Shown one piece after another: positions 48,296-61,070 of a DNA stretch of 64,000 bases (positions are counted from its first letter, which is position 1; the number at the start of each line of letters is the position of its first letter). Below the pieces are notes generated by a model that was not told the DNA's origin, made no database searches, and saw only the letters and a program-made list of their open reading frames with translations. The stretch is from Zhengitettix transpicula (taxonomy: Eukaryota; Arthropoda; Insecta; Orthoptera; Tetrigidae), in contig CM073591.1 of the NCBI GenBank assembly GCA_037074705.1, forward strand, positions 74,320,532-74,384,531, in the 5' to 3' direction. The translations under genes were made by a program, and so were the position numbers.

Positions 48296-51200
48296 GTATG
48301 ATGTGTATTACTTAAAGTGTACGTCCATCTTCTTAAACAAATAATTTTCGTCAAATTATATGCGCATTATTTGGATTAATTTTTTAAAAAAATATCTGAT
48401 GCACCAAATGGATTGTAAAGTGTAAATGCTACTTATTGAGCTTCAAATTAAAGTGGAACAAATTTAAAGTCATTCATAAATTTAATACTTTTGGAGTTAA
48501 AATTCTTGTTTTATGAAAATTAAAATATTATTATAAATTTCATTTGGCTGTTTACAATTATTATAATAATGTTATTTGGAAACTCCTACCGAATTATAGA
48601 ATTATAGAAAAATCTGAACATAAAAGTGGAATATCATTTATACGTAGTAAATGAAACTGTTTGATGGTCCTTTAGCAGGTAAAAAATTTCATTCATCGGC
48701 ATAAAATAATTACAGCGAAATAAAATAATTTCAGTTATGTTAAAAATTTATTAATATATTTAATTCAACAACGTGATATTATGTGTGTTTATATTTAGTA
48801 GATATTTAGATATTTAGTGGATCAATTCAGGCAATACGGAAGTTGTAAAAGTAATTGTTATTTGTCATCACGTTAATAATGGAATAATTTAAAACTTCCA
48901 TTTCGTGAAACAATCTTCTTATCCAACACCAAACTAACTTACACCCAGAAAAAGTATTACTAATTCACGGAGTTGAGAACACTAATTCTTGAACACGACT
49001 CCCCATCCAGCCTACTAATCGAGATTCTGGAATCTCTAAAGTTGACCCTATCAGAATACGAGAGAAACATAATTGTGTAATTAGTCTATTTTTGAAAAAA
49101 GGAATTTATCCTCAATATTTATGGAATAATAATTATTGAAAATGCTGAGGGATAGATATATATGGCTGTCTCAATCGTTTTTAATAAAATTTTACGTAAT
49201 AAGAGAGAAAATACGATATGGTTATATCATAGATACCGTTTAATTCTATTAGAGAATTTTTATTGATGTATACAGCACCTATAATAAAATAAATTTAATT
49301 GCGTGGCAAAACGCCTAAATTTATATATACCGAATTTATAAACCGTTAATGTTCAGAATCTTATACCTACCTCCGAGTCCCACAATTAATCCTTTAATAC
49401 AAACAAAAATCAAACATCGTCCAGTGTTTTAATTTTGTTTCATCAACATCGGAGTCCCCCATAAATCACTAATAACAGTTTTTACATCAGTTAAAGAATT
49501 TTATTTAAACTAATAAAAAAATAGGTCAACCATACATAGGAAATGAAAGAATGGGTTTGACAATGATTTGTGGAAGAAAACACGAATTGTTTACTTTTAA
49601 AAATCATAAATTACATTTCAAAGAGATATGCAGACTTCTTGGACGTCGGAATTTATTTATTTCGTTATTATATTCCATGTTAGTTAAATAACACAATATT
49701 ATTTACAATCATCGTAAAAATTAAATCATAAAAATAAAAACAAAATTAATTCTAGGTTTCTTACAGGAAATCACGTGTTTTAAAGTGTAATTCGTAATTT
49801 TCAGCAAACCTCAAGTGAAGCTAAGAGATTCTTGGGTCTCAAGAAGCGTATTTTCTCGTAGGAAATAAAAGGTATGAATTTGTTCCTAAAGAATGCCAAA
49901 AATTTCTACTTTTAAATTTTAAAAATTTAAGTTTTATTCATGGTCCATGGTCGCCCCAATGGTCCACATCGCTCCTATATTTATATAAATTTCATGATCA
50001 GTGTTCATTCGAATCCATTTTTTTAAGTTGTGGAAATACGAATTAAATGTTTGACTCATAGACAATATACCATTTTATCTTAATTATTTGAAATCTTACA
50101 CTATTTAATCCTATCGAATATTAATCTGCTGTAGAAATATACTGTAGAAATTAGTTCCTGAAAAGGGAAAAATATTGTTTTCATAATTATTTTCTGTCAA
50201 TAATTGCGTCTTCTTAATCCAAACTTCAAGATGAATACTTACATATTTACATTGCTGACTCATTTTCCATCTTTCTTCATTGTAGGTTGCTTTCACTCGT
50301 TGGAACCATCTTTCTCACACCCCTGACTCAGCTATTAAATATTTACATGTTTCCAGTTCAGAATGTTCTGTGGCAGTCGGCCATTTAATCTCGTCGCCTC
50401 TCCATCGCGATAATAAACTTCTAAATTTGTCCGTTACGTCAGTAACTCATGTTGTATTTCTACTAAATCGTTGATTAACCTATCATTGCTATTATTTTAC
50501 ATTATTGCCAATCGTAAATATTATCTCGTTCAAGTTTCAGTTATTTGCGTCATTGCTGGAACCATGGCCTAAGGAACTCATTACTTCTAAGGGAATATTC
50601 GATTTAATTTGATTATTATTAAATCTGATATTTATTCTTCTTTTTGCGTTTAGTATTATGATTTATGTTACACATAAAGTGCCCTTGGTATTATTTTATA
50701 CTAATAATTCAGCTTTTATACATATTTTACTCTAATATATATCAGGAATTGGATCCCAATTGTCGGGGCATAAACGATAAATTTTCTCTATGCCTCTCTA
50801 ACTCATCCGTCATTATTCTCGCTATCAGAGCAGACTCTTGCTCAGGCCGTGTGAGGTTCTGTTATTTTAATCTCACATCGTCCAGTCTTATTATATCTCA
50901 CTTGTGGTAAATGAAGATATTCGTCGACCAAGTCATCCAATAGATCAGGTAATTCCGTAATTTATGTTGTCTAGTGTTTTCATATTTCTTAATCTTTCCA
51001 ATATCAGGATTACTTAAGATATCAGAATGGAGAATGCATTATTATAATTATACTTTTTTTATTGATGATGGTTAAGTTGTGCGTAGGTGCCACTGCGGTC
51101 CATTGTAGGTTGGTAAGTTGTGGTTTACAGCCTCCCCTCTGGGGCTGTTGCCGTCCCACCACTTAGTTTGAAGGGCAGACCGAACCTGCAGGTGTTGGTA

Positions 51201-52235
51201 GAGTTTACGGAGTTTCACGAATGCAGAGTATTGGAAAAGCACATAAGTTCTAGTTTGATGAGACTTCAAACAAAATTAATCATTTCCGAAAAATAGTAAT
51301 AATTAATGTGAGTGTTCTTAATAAAATATGGAGAAATGATTTTGCAAGCTACATTAAAGATTGATTTATTTACAAGAATTTCAAAAAAAATTAATTTATG
51401 CAGAAAGTTAAATTTTTTTATGTATAAACCGATAAAATGACAAACGAATTGGTTAAGGAATCGAATATAGTCAAAAGATTAACGTAAACTTTAAATATTG
51501 CCACCTGGAAACGTGCAGGTGTTTACCTCCTTGGATATGGGTGTCTTGTATCCATGACATACCCTTCCATTCTCCTATATAAAAATAAACAGTTTCAATC
51601 ATATTTTTCCTGCAGGGTGAAACAGACCTCTCATGACTATTTCGTCGACTGTCATTAACTAAGTATTCCCGACTATCTCTTTCCTCAGACTATTTTTATT
51701 ACTCATTTTCCTTCAATTATGTCACCGTGGTTGCAAAAAACATTTAGATATCCCAGGTACGGTCGGGAAACTATGTCATCAGATGCTTTCATCTCATTCC
51801 CCGTTACAATTCTGTCACAAGAAAATTCTAGCCATCACTCATCCCCTGCGATTTATTTCCTAGTTTTTCAGGTTTACCCTTTACTTTAAACCCTAATTTA
51901 TTTATAGAGACAGTATCTAGTATTCTTTCCTGGCAGTTGTCCTCCTGTGACCCTGTATACGTCTATTGAAGAAATTTTAAATCCCTTTTCCGCATTTCGC
52001 TGTCCCTTAATGTGCGACTGCATGATCGTCCAAAAATTTACGTTTAGAGCAACGAATTAATTTATTAAATTTAATTTAACATATAAATTATTATGTTTAT
52101 TTACTTTTATCTCTTTAAATTACACGCTTTCAACTGTCAATGTATTTATAATAGGAGTAATTTTATGTAATGTCAATATATTTCCTCTTCGTTTGACCAA
52201 ATATAGCTTAAAAGTTTTCTTTTATTTTCTTTCAG
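48296..52235 (+). other. Gene B intron 4 or 3' flank
   Basis: AT-rich DNA. A GC-richer patch at 51070-51280 has an open minus-strand frame without recognised motif. No convincing exon was found between exon 4 and 52236. Confidence 0.4.
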
Positions 52236-52411
52236 GAAAGTTTATATTTGCTGATGAAGACGATGGAGATAAACTACCACATAATTTTCCATCGAAATAT
52301 AGATTTAGTATTTTAATCCACGAAAATTTCAAATTTGTGTTTTTCGACAAAGATAAGAAATTTCTGTTGGTTGTTTTGTGGATAGTTTTAAGGATTTTTA
52401 GTGTGTTCTAG
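52236..52411 (+). CDS. Candidate gene B exon 5, frame conflict
   Basis: A strong acceptor (TTTATTTTCTTTCAG) precedes KFIFADEDDGDKLPHNFP, then YRFSILIHENFKFVFFDKDK, which loosely parallels gene A exon 5 (acidic turn, then hydrophobic and charged stretches). Joined to exon 4 at its GTATGA donor, however, the frame hits TGA after six codons. Using donor GTGTAT at 48303 with an acceptor 5 bp further in (52241) would restore the frame. The tail after DKKF is hydrophobic and may be read-through past a donor. Confidence 0.3.
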
Positions 52412-53519
52412 TCAAACTTATAGAAACATTGTGTTGATATTTTTACGGCGATCGTCGTTTTCCATATTTCGTTTCTGAGATACCTTCACGTAGGTGGCCA
52501 GCCCTGAAAAGCTAGCAGTTATGTAAACAGAGGTAAGAATAATTTTACTATGGAAATAAGCTCTTGTAAATAATATACTTATCCATGCGAACGAGGACTA
52601 TAACATCAGTAACCCCTATCGTTTATGTTATTATATAAATAATTAACCTGTTAGGATTATCTTCCCTTTTTAATGCATTCCGTTGGCCGAATTATCGTAC
52701 GAAGATTTTTCAAGACGGATTTCATTTTATTATTTCATAAATTACCAATTCCATAACTTAAAATAAAAAGAAATTTTACTAGCTGAAATTTTCATCCAGA
52801 AACATATTAAAAAATGTAGTGATGTAATCTATAAAGCGACTAATGGTTCATGTACAGGTTATCTTCAAAATGTGGTTATATATGCGTTTATTACCGGTTT
52901 TTCTTCGTTTAGTCTAGATCATGGCTATCCATCATATGCAAACCAACTTCTCAAAGTATTCCATCCGTAAATTTCCAAACATCTAGCAAACACTTTGCTT
53001 TACCTATCCTCAAAATTAGCCAAAGAATATGAATTTAGTGTTGCTGTTACGGCGAGCTTTGTCGTCGTCGGTGCATTTAATAACAGCTGATCTAACATTT
53101 AATAGAATCATAAAAAATTATAGATATAATTCACAGTTGAGTACTGAAGAAATAAAATTTAATTTCATAATATCTTTACAACCATACCAGAAAATTCACT
53201 TTAGTTTTGAGGAAATTAACGTTCAGTTATACATTAATATTAACACAATATAGTTCTCAAATTCTACGGTTTATATTTATATTTCAATAAAACTACTGAT
53301 AACTCTGTCCTATATGTAAATTCTCTATAGTTCCATTTGCAAACATGTTATTCTAATTTACAAACACTTGTTTGGGAATTTAATTTTAACTTTATTAATA
53401 TACAATTTATAAACTGATAGTTTGTTCCAAAAATTAATCTGCATATATTTTATCTGTAATTCTGCGACGTTGTAAAACGTGTTCTGTTTTATGAATAATT
53501 GTCATATTCTCATTTTCAG
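52412..53519. other. Region with one unassigned frame
   Basis: AT-rich DNA. The frame at 53029-53253 (starting MNLVLLLRRALSSSVHLIT) has a hydrophobic start and beta-like alternation (KFNFIISLQP, HFSFEEINVQLYI), but no family match and no clear splice context. Confidence 0.3.
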
Positions 53520-53671
53520 GAGTACTGCTTTATACGGGGCCCTGTTCCTACCAGCTGATTGCAGTTATAAAAGACCAACAATTATTCTGTAGAGAAAAGC
53601 ATAGAAGAAAAAATGCTAGTGACGAATTCAGTCACGCCAATATCTGTGATATACTTATAAATTATTTTTAA
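53520..53671 (+). CDS. Candidate terminal exon, unassigned
   Basis: A strong acceptor (TATTCTCATTTTCAG) is followed by a 50-codon frame to TAA in phase 1: VLLYTGPCSYQLIAVIKDQQ, then a basic Cys-containing end. It does not follow in frame from gene B exon 4. In the phase that would follow exon 4 the frame is STALYGALFLPADCSYKRP and then a stop. Confidence 0.2.
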
Positions 53672-55187
53672 AATATGGAGGTTATCCAAATTTTAACCGA
53701 ATGTTACGTATCACGTCAAAAAATGGACTGTTCATGTTTAAAACTAACTATTCGTAGTAAAATTAATTGAAATTAATTGAAAAATATAATTTAACTCATA
53801 TAAAAACGGAAATTTAATGCAAACTTTTATAATTTTACTAAATATTATAAATTATTTTAATAAAATTATTCTTGCAACTTTTTATATTTATATTAAATAT
53901 ATTCTAATATTTTACAAAATATATTAAATTATTTTCTTGAAAAGGAAAGCCAGATTTTTTAATACATTTTTCCTTGTATCTAATATAAACTGTATTTATA
54001 GGTTTGGGAGAAATTTCTGTATTTTGGAGTTTACGAATTGCAGTTAATACACATAGCATTAATGTAATAAGTTAAACATCTAACAATCAAGACGATTCAC
54101 TTTTGCAGTTTACATTTCTCATGATTTAATTAAATCATAGTAATGTTTGTTAAACGTTGGTTCTTTCTACTTGGGCTACAAATGAACTCAACTTTTAATC
54201 TCCATGGTAACATGATTCCCGAGCGCATTAGTTAAAAGCATATAATGTATCCAAATTTTCATCAGGCAATACTAATTACATATATAGTTTTAATAAACAT
54301 TCGCAGCCACGGACAGAAAAATTATGATATTTTTTTTCCGTACTGTGCAGCTTTTGTAGCCCATTTATTATTAAATTAGTAGAGGTGTTAAGCAATTTTA
54401 AATATTTACAAAATTAAAAAATATTCGCGGTGCGGTTCAGTCGTAATCCATTTAAAAACATTCAAGTATTCCAATTAATTTTTAAATCCCTAAATTTTCC
54501 GGTTACTTTCAGAGCATAATTATAAAACTTCGGATTCAACTTATGCCAAAAATTTGGTTGGTTTATAAATTATATTCCTCGTTTTGATACTTCGCTATAA
54601 GTAGAGTTAGTAAATTTATTATAGAATCATATTTATACACGAATGACTTCACAGTTTAACAATAAACGGGTATTCGAAAGGACAAATCAGGAACTATTCC
54701 GGTTAGTTAAATGCCGGATCCATTTAAATGTAAATAAACGTCGTGTTATGAAATATTTGCCCTGAAGAACATTCTATAAGTATATTCAAATGTATTATAA
54801 CGTTTCTAGATTCAGTTTCAATTATCTTCAAATATTTGGGCAGCCATTTCTCAAATAATTCTATATATATATTTGAGTTACTGATAAAATTATTTTTAAT
54901 TTTTTTACTATATTTATTAACATAAGGCAAACACAATGTCCATGCACGATATTTTGTTGTTTAAAAAACTATTAATATCTTAGTAAGACTAACTTTGAAA
55001 GGTGAAATAGATTCAGTTTGATTTCTTTAAACATCAGTAAGTCGCTAAAAACTAACTATTATTAATATACGTTTCTAAAAGCACGGCATGTGTGCGCTTC
55101 CAATATATTATTATTAATATACGTTTCGTGGCAATTTTTGTAATGAATAATTTTATAGACTGTACGTTGTATTGTAATTTTGTAATG

Positions 55188-55190
<3 letters not shown>
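53672..55190. other. Intergenic, nothing recognised
   Basis: AT-rich sequence. The only marker is the 20-bp word at 54163-54182, shared inverted with 13521-13540. Confidence 0.5.

Positions 55191-55192
<2 letters not shown>

Positions 55193-55235
<43 letters not shown>
55193..55235. repeat. (TA)n microsatellite
   Basis: About twenty uninterrupted TA units. Confidence 0.95.
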
Positions 55236-55238
<3 letters not shown>

Positions 55239-56207
55239 TCATATCCATTTTAGACGTAAGAATGTTGATCCATTCATCTTTTATAACTCTTTCTCAGAGG
55301 TGGTCATATGTTAGAAACTACAGCCAAAATTTTGTGAACTGTGGCGTTTAATTAAACTGATATTAATAAATAAATAAATTTTCTCTTCATTACTATAAAA
55401 CCTCTCATAATCAACAAGCAGCGACTCAGTTACTCGCTTAAGAGATAATACATTACCAACATTATTTTTTTAAACTAATATAAATAGTTCACAAATTTAA
55501 CTAACTTAATAAAACTGTTCATTACAACTATTGAATCTATAAAAGTCCTGATATTATGATTTAACAATAGCTTGAGATTAGAGTGTATGGATGAATTTAG
55601 TGGTAATGGAAGTTTTGACGAGTTCAATAAATAAAGGCGTTCAACCGTAGGTATAACTGTAAACATTAAGGAGATAGTGTATTACCCACTCTAGAAAACG
55701 TGGAGTTAATAATAACATTTTGATGTTCATAAATGGATAAATATTTTTATAAATTTACTTGATAATTTTCCGTTAGTACTTAATGCATATTACATAATTT
55801 TTAATTAATTAAAATCATGGTAGAATTCTAATTAAAAAATTAAATATCTAGACCAGAAATATCTAGACCAGAAATTTCTGTTCAGTAAAACCTTAATAAC
55901 AGAGTTCTGCATCAGAATTATACGAATTTCTGGTTATATAAAATTCACGAAAGAATGAATCACAAGAAAAAATAGGCCTGTTGGGATTTGTGGAACAGGT
56001 TGGACTGAGCTACGACACAGAAGTCATGTTGGACATATACTCTTTAATATTTAAAAAATTAACAGTTTCCCATAGAATAATATATATATATATTCCAAAA
56101 TTAATATTCCGACCAATTCTTTAAACACTTTTATAACCCAGTACTAAAATTAGCGTTAATTGACACGTTTGATTTTTTTAATATATATCTAAAAGCATGC
56201 AGGTATA

Positions 56208-56354
56208 AGAAATTTATTTGAATATTTAATGCAGTAAAATTAAATTACCTAAAATTTAAACTCAAGCGTTAGTAATTTTTAATTACTTTGATGTAATTTA
56301 AAAGGACCCTGTTGAATTTGTGTAAACACTTAATTATAAATAAATTTAATTTAA
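56208..56354 (+). repeat. Direct duplication, unit 1 (about 150 bp)
   Basis: It shares AGAAATTTATTTGAATATTT, AATGCAGT, TTTAAACTCAAG, TTGATGTAAT and TTGAATTTGTGTAAAC, in order, with 57871-58010. Confidence 0.85.
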
Positions 56355-56469
56355 AGCCAATGTAAATAAATAATTAAAACTTTCAAATCGCCCATAGTTT
56401 AAGATTAACGTTTATACGTGTATGACAAGATCTTCTCACGGATGCAATTCATAAACACCTATTCACCCT

Positions 56470-57800
56470 TGAGTCGGTAAATTAATTAGAATTTTTGACG
56501 AAGAGCATCCATTTGTTAGGGAATCTCTGTCGTTGCCGATCGTGGCATATTTCATATTTGTGCGTGACAGCGATGAGAGAAAACTGCATCAGTATACGGC
56601 TAAAATTGCGACACGCGCTTTTGATAGATGTCTGTGGCCGTTGGTACAACGATGTGTAACATGGGAGTTTTGTCAAATGAATAAATTGCACATTTGGCAA
56701 CAGTTGCGCCAGACACATTTGCAATTTGTTTTCTGATTTAAATGGACAAATTCTCATTTATTAGAGGCACTTCAAAATTGTCACGGGAAAATCAATCCGT
56801 GAAAACATCCGGAAAGTATTTACAAATGCTCGGAAAGGAAATAACTTTATTGCGGTCAATTCACTCAAATTATTAACGCAGTTGGCTATTATAATATTGG
56901 TTACTAATATCTTTCCTGCAGACAAAAAGTGGAAGTTTGCGAGGTATGTTATATATATTACATACTGAAATGTACGCGAATAAATATTTTTTATGTAATA
57001 AATAATTAAAGAAAATTATTTAAATAATAATATACCACTCAAATATTTAAATGTTCTGTTCATAACTAATTACAACAGTATGTTAAAATGTTGTATTAAG
57101 TAAGTTACTATAGCTCAGAAGAACACTCCTCAAATTAGTTCCAGATTAATTTTTAATATTAGTATAAAAAAACGTCTGTGTACCCAGCTGTGCCTTGCTG
57201 GAAAGTACGGCATAAAGTTTGGCGCCGAGGTGACCGGGTATCGAGGAGGAACCAAGCCTTCAGACAAAGGCAGCGGATTATGGGAGAACCATGCTTCAGG
57301 GATATTTACCTGACCAAAATCCCCAAAGGTCAACCCTTCCTAAAAATTAGAATAAGCCCGCAAAAGTGTAAAATCGAAGCAGATTGGCCGAAATCAAACA
57401 CGATAAGAGGTTTCCACTCTCTGGTAGGGAACGAAGAGATTTGAACTCGAAGGTGGCCTAGTGTGGAAACAGTCATTTAAAACCAACATATTGGATAGGA
57501 ACGTTCCTATCTATAGCTCGGAGAACGAGGAAGTCTGGGAAGGGAGAAGGTGTAGAAGTAAAAATAATTCGGATGTTCAACTTGGAGAAAGAAAAAAGGC
57601 CCGACCGACGGAAGAAATATTTGTCTAGAGATGCTATGAATTGTTACGCCGACGAGGAAGTGTAAAAGAGGTAGCTGAAATTCCTGTGAAGATTTTCCGG
57701 TTTGCCCAGAGAAGCTGACTACAAAAGATGAACAGGTGTGTTTCTGTCTGCGACGTAAATAATTGAGATTTCTGCCGCACGTATATGCCCACATAATACG
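56470..57800. other. GC-richer region between the duplicated units
   Basis: Overlapping frames on both strands at 56480-56760 and 57130-57800 show no conserved domain. Because direct copies flank the region (56208 and 57871), it may be a transposed segment with long direct ends, such as a worn LTR-type or composite element. No reverse transcriptase or integrase motif is visible. Confidence 0.3.
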
Positions 57801-57870
57801 GCGCCTTTTCTTTTTGGTTTATGTTCAGAATCTCATAAAATCGCCCTGATATTTGCCCATTTAACGTATC

Positions 57871-58010
57871 AGAAATTTATTTGAATATTTAATGCAGTGA
57901 AAGTAAATTATCTAATATTTAAACTCAAGAGTTTGTAAATTTTAATTACCTTGATGTAATCGAAAAGTGTTGAATTTGTGTAAACCCTTAATTATAAATC
58001 AGTTTAAATT
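57871..58010 (+). repeat. Direct duplication, unit 2
   Basis: Partner of 56208-56354, about 85 percent similar by eye. It is followed by an AAATC array at about 58010-58033. Confidence 0.85.
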
Positions 58011-58247
58011 AAAATCAAAATCAAAATCAAATTATATTTTATTTTCATATAAAATTTAACGTCCCCCCCCAAATCTTTACATTACTATACCGGATGCACA
58101 TCCCATGAAATTTTTGTAAGTAATCCGAGTATATTTATGTAATATTTCAGTTAACGTATTATTAATCATCGTGCTGTAACATGGACTCAACATCCCAACT
58201 GTTATCTTTTTCCTGCATATTAGAACCAAATCGGACAATAATCCGTA

Positions 58248-58260
58248 ACAATATATTTTC
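58248..58260 (+). repeat. Target-site duplication of copy 8, left
   Basis: ACAATATATTTTC, identical to 58850-58862. Confidence 0.9.
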
Positions 58261-58849
58261 TTTTTCTTTTTTTTCTTTTTTTTCTTTTTCTTTTTAGGGC
58301 AACAGGCTACATAGGGTGATCCACATTGGGCAACTCCCCTTTAATAGCATAAAAAATGGAATTGAAAGGGGGGATGCGGAAGGGTAGAGGAAGGTAGTTA
58401 AGGGTTACTAAGGCCCCCGGGCTATATTTTAAGGATCCTACCCGGCATTCGCCTAAAGAAATGCAGGGAAAACCCTAGAAAAACCTGCATCGGGTAGGTC
58501 GGGCATTGGGTACTTGTCCCACGCCCTTCCGATAGCGGGAGAGTAGTTTGCTGTGGGGTCGCAGCATTCCCTTCTCCGTGCCTCGACCAGTTTAGGAGGC
58601 AGCTGGCCGACTATTCCAATGGGAATAGCGGACAACTCTTACCGTATGCCCAAGGTCTGTGACCCCGGAACATACACCACTCAAAACAGGCCGAGGTGCC
58701 TCGGCTTGAGGGAACCTCAGTTCAAAATCGAAGAGGAAAAGGCATACCCAAAGGTAGCCCCTTCGTATCTCTCCTAAAAGGTTCTGCCAGCGAGAGAACA
58801 TCCCTCGCAGGTATTGCCTGCGAGAGAATATCCCTCGCTGACCTTTTTT
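58261..58849 (-). mobile_element. Retroposon family R, copy 8 (longest, with perfect TSD)
   Basis: On the minus strand the order is: two hairpins of GCGAGAGAA...CCTCGC type (58790-58842), the inverted word GCCGAGGTGCCTCGGC (58690-58705), the body, CCTGTTGCCCT, then an A-rich tail of about 36 bp interspersed with G. The flanking 13-bp repeats are identical, so this is the youngest-looking insertion in the window. No reverse transcriptase is encoded, so mobilisation would depend on a partner element. Confidence 0.9.
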
Positions 58850-58862
58850 ACAATATATTTTC
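58850..58862 (+). repeat. Target-site duplication of copy 8, right
   Basis: Identical to 58248-58260. Confidence 0.9.
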
Positions 58863-59990
58863 ATTTTTTGTTCATTTTAAAAGATGATTTACAGGTTAAT
58901 GCATTCGAGTGTTAATGAGAACTTATGATTCATATTTTATTAAACATTTTAAAACGTTGAAAGATTTATTCTTCCCATAGATGAAGAAATATAGATGACT
59001 TTTTTTTCACCCTTAATGAAGTTTCGCTATCATGATTTCCGATGCGGAGTATCGAATTGTACTTTTAACTGATCAGGCACATTTTACGACTTTATGTCTA
59101 TCATAAGTTTCCGAATGTAATCTAGACCGCATTTGAAACCCGCTAGAAATATAAAGCCCCGTTTGCATGAACAAATCATTTTTCATTTTCAATTTTTTTT
59201 ATTCCCGAACCGTAATGTTCTTCCAATATAATTCATATATATTTCACATCGGTTTGTTTCCAATTAATTTTTAGAGATTCTAATTTTTTTTATATTTTCG
59301 TAGCTGGAAATATCAATTAACAGCATGGGTTGTTTTAATTATTTCCATTAATATTTCCAAAATTAGAATTTGTGATTCGTCAATTGTTTCGCTCCGTCTC
59401 CTAATTTAATTTCCGAGATAATTTTTAGAATACTTTTTGCCGACGCTGTAACATAAATATGAATTAAAATTCTAGCAGTGAAATCCAATCAAAAGCTAAA
59501 TTCTTGCCAACACACTCATAGAATTTAATTTAAAAATATTTACCGCACATACAAATATTTTTATGGCCAGACAACGGAAAAATCATCGACATGACAAATT
59601 TTAAGGAAATCAGAATCAATGTTTTATAACAATATTTGCCTTTATACTTGGATAGGATATAAAAATTCATTACAGTGAAATAGCATTGAATAAAATACGA
59701 AGAAGTTACTCGAAGGTACACAGTCCACTTCAGTAAAATTGAAGAGCAACTTTAAGAATGCAACAAGCAATACATCTTCGGTTTGGAGGTTACGTGGGAC
59801 AACAATTGGTTTTTTAAGGAAAATAGCTCGTTCCTTTACAACATAAGTGAAATGTAAATTTTTCATATTTTCCCAGGTTGAATATTCACTTGCTATATCT
59901 GCAATGCTCATAGTAAATTTAACTTTGAAACTAATTTCTATTAAAAATATCTCATGGAATTAATACTTATATTTAACAAACTCCATTATA
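58863..59990. other. Intergenic, nothing recognised
   Basis: AT-rich sequence. Overlapping minus-strand frames at 59530-59911 lack motifs. Confidence 0.5.
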
Positions 59991-60062
59991 ATTATAATTG
60001 TATGAATTCAGCCAAATCAGCCAGAAATAATTTATTATAAAAAACATAAACATTATCACAAC

Positions 60063-60091
60063 GTTTCGTCCTTAATATAGGACTTTATCAG
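60063..60091 (-). ncRNA. Hammerhead-like core, motif B
   Basis: On the minus strand: CTGATAA, A, GTCC, an 8-nt loop, GGAC, GAAAC. Stem II pairs perfectly over 4 bp. The only core change is A for G in CTGATGA. Confidence 0.55.
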
Positions 60092-60736
60092 GTGTACAAT
60101 GGAGTAAATAATTTACATAAAATTTGCAAATTTTTTCTCTAAATATAAGCCAAATATTGTTTAATCTCAATAAATTTAATAAACCAAGAACCAATTACTT
60201 TTATATTGTGTTTTATTTATTTATTTATTTTTAAAAAAACACAAAGTCATAACAGAATACTTTCATACATTATAACATAAATTTATGAAGCCTTGCAAGA
60301 TTAAATATATATATATATATATTTGTTACTCTAGGTTCGATTTGACCTTTTAACCATCTTCAAACAGATACCGTTAATACGTACTGGCGTTCAACAGTCT
60401 GAATTACCAACCTCCGTCAAAGACATTACCAACATTTATTGAATTATTCTTTACTCCTTATTTTAACCATTTTTATTACAAAAACTGACCATATCAGTCA
60501 ATTATCCAATATTGTAATACAAAATATTTCTCATTTATTCCACGCCTCAAATAACCCATTGACAAACTCTTTATATATTAGTAAATTTATTACACCTAAT
60601 AAATTCTTAACAATAACTCACTTTGAAGCATATTGCCAAATATTTTTCTAGCATAAATAAATTTTGTTTGGAATTTATTTATACTTAATAAATATCCGAC
60701 TCATATTTATAGTAGAATCTATGAAAAATATTTACT

Positions 60737-60765
60737 CCAATGAAGTCATAGAATGAGGAAGAAAC
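60737..60765 (+). ncRNA. Hammerhead-like core, motif D (degenerate)
   Basis: CCAATGA, AGTC...AGGA, GAAAC. It aligns without gaps over 29 nt to motif B with about eight differences; the first three core bases are altered. Confidence 0.35.
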
Positions 60766-60991
60766 ATTGTGTAAATTGTTTTTTTTTAATAAATTATTTC
60801 TGACTAGTTTGGCTGTGTTCAAGCATGTATATAATTTCAGGAATTATTTATTTAATAACTCCAACCCACCTTCCGCTTTATATTAGTTTATAAAATTAGG
60901 ATTTGCCGGAGTTGTTTCAATAAAATTTAAATATTTTTCTTCAATAATAATCACCCACTTAAAACTTAGATTTACATCAAATTAATTTTAC

Positions 60992-61070
60992 CTGATGATG
61001 CGTGAAAAAATATCACATATTAAATAAATTAATACATTGAATCTTGGCTATTTCACTGACAGTCCGGCAC
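60992..61070 (+). ncRNA. Hammerhead-like site, motif E (weak)
   Basis: CTGATGA is intact but the stem is shortened (TGCGT) before GAAAA. Downstream AATAAATTAAT...CTTGGCT resembles the shared downstream block of motifs B and D. Confidence 0.25.

Larger units (their letters stand above)
59998..60840. repeat. Inverted-repeat unit with hammerhead-like motifs in both arms
   Basis: The left arm 59998-60095, read on the minus strand, and the right arm 60735-60840, read on the plus strand, share the 29-nt hammerhead-like motif. They then share TTGTG, a T run, AATAAATTATTTCTG and TTTGGCTG in the same order. The interior of about 640 bp includes a TA tract (60306-60322). The arrangement resembles the inverted terminal structure reported for some Penelope-like elements; no reverse transcriptase frame is present. 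Confidence 0.6.
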
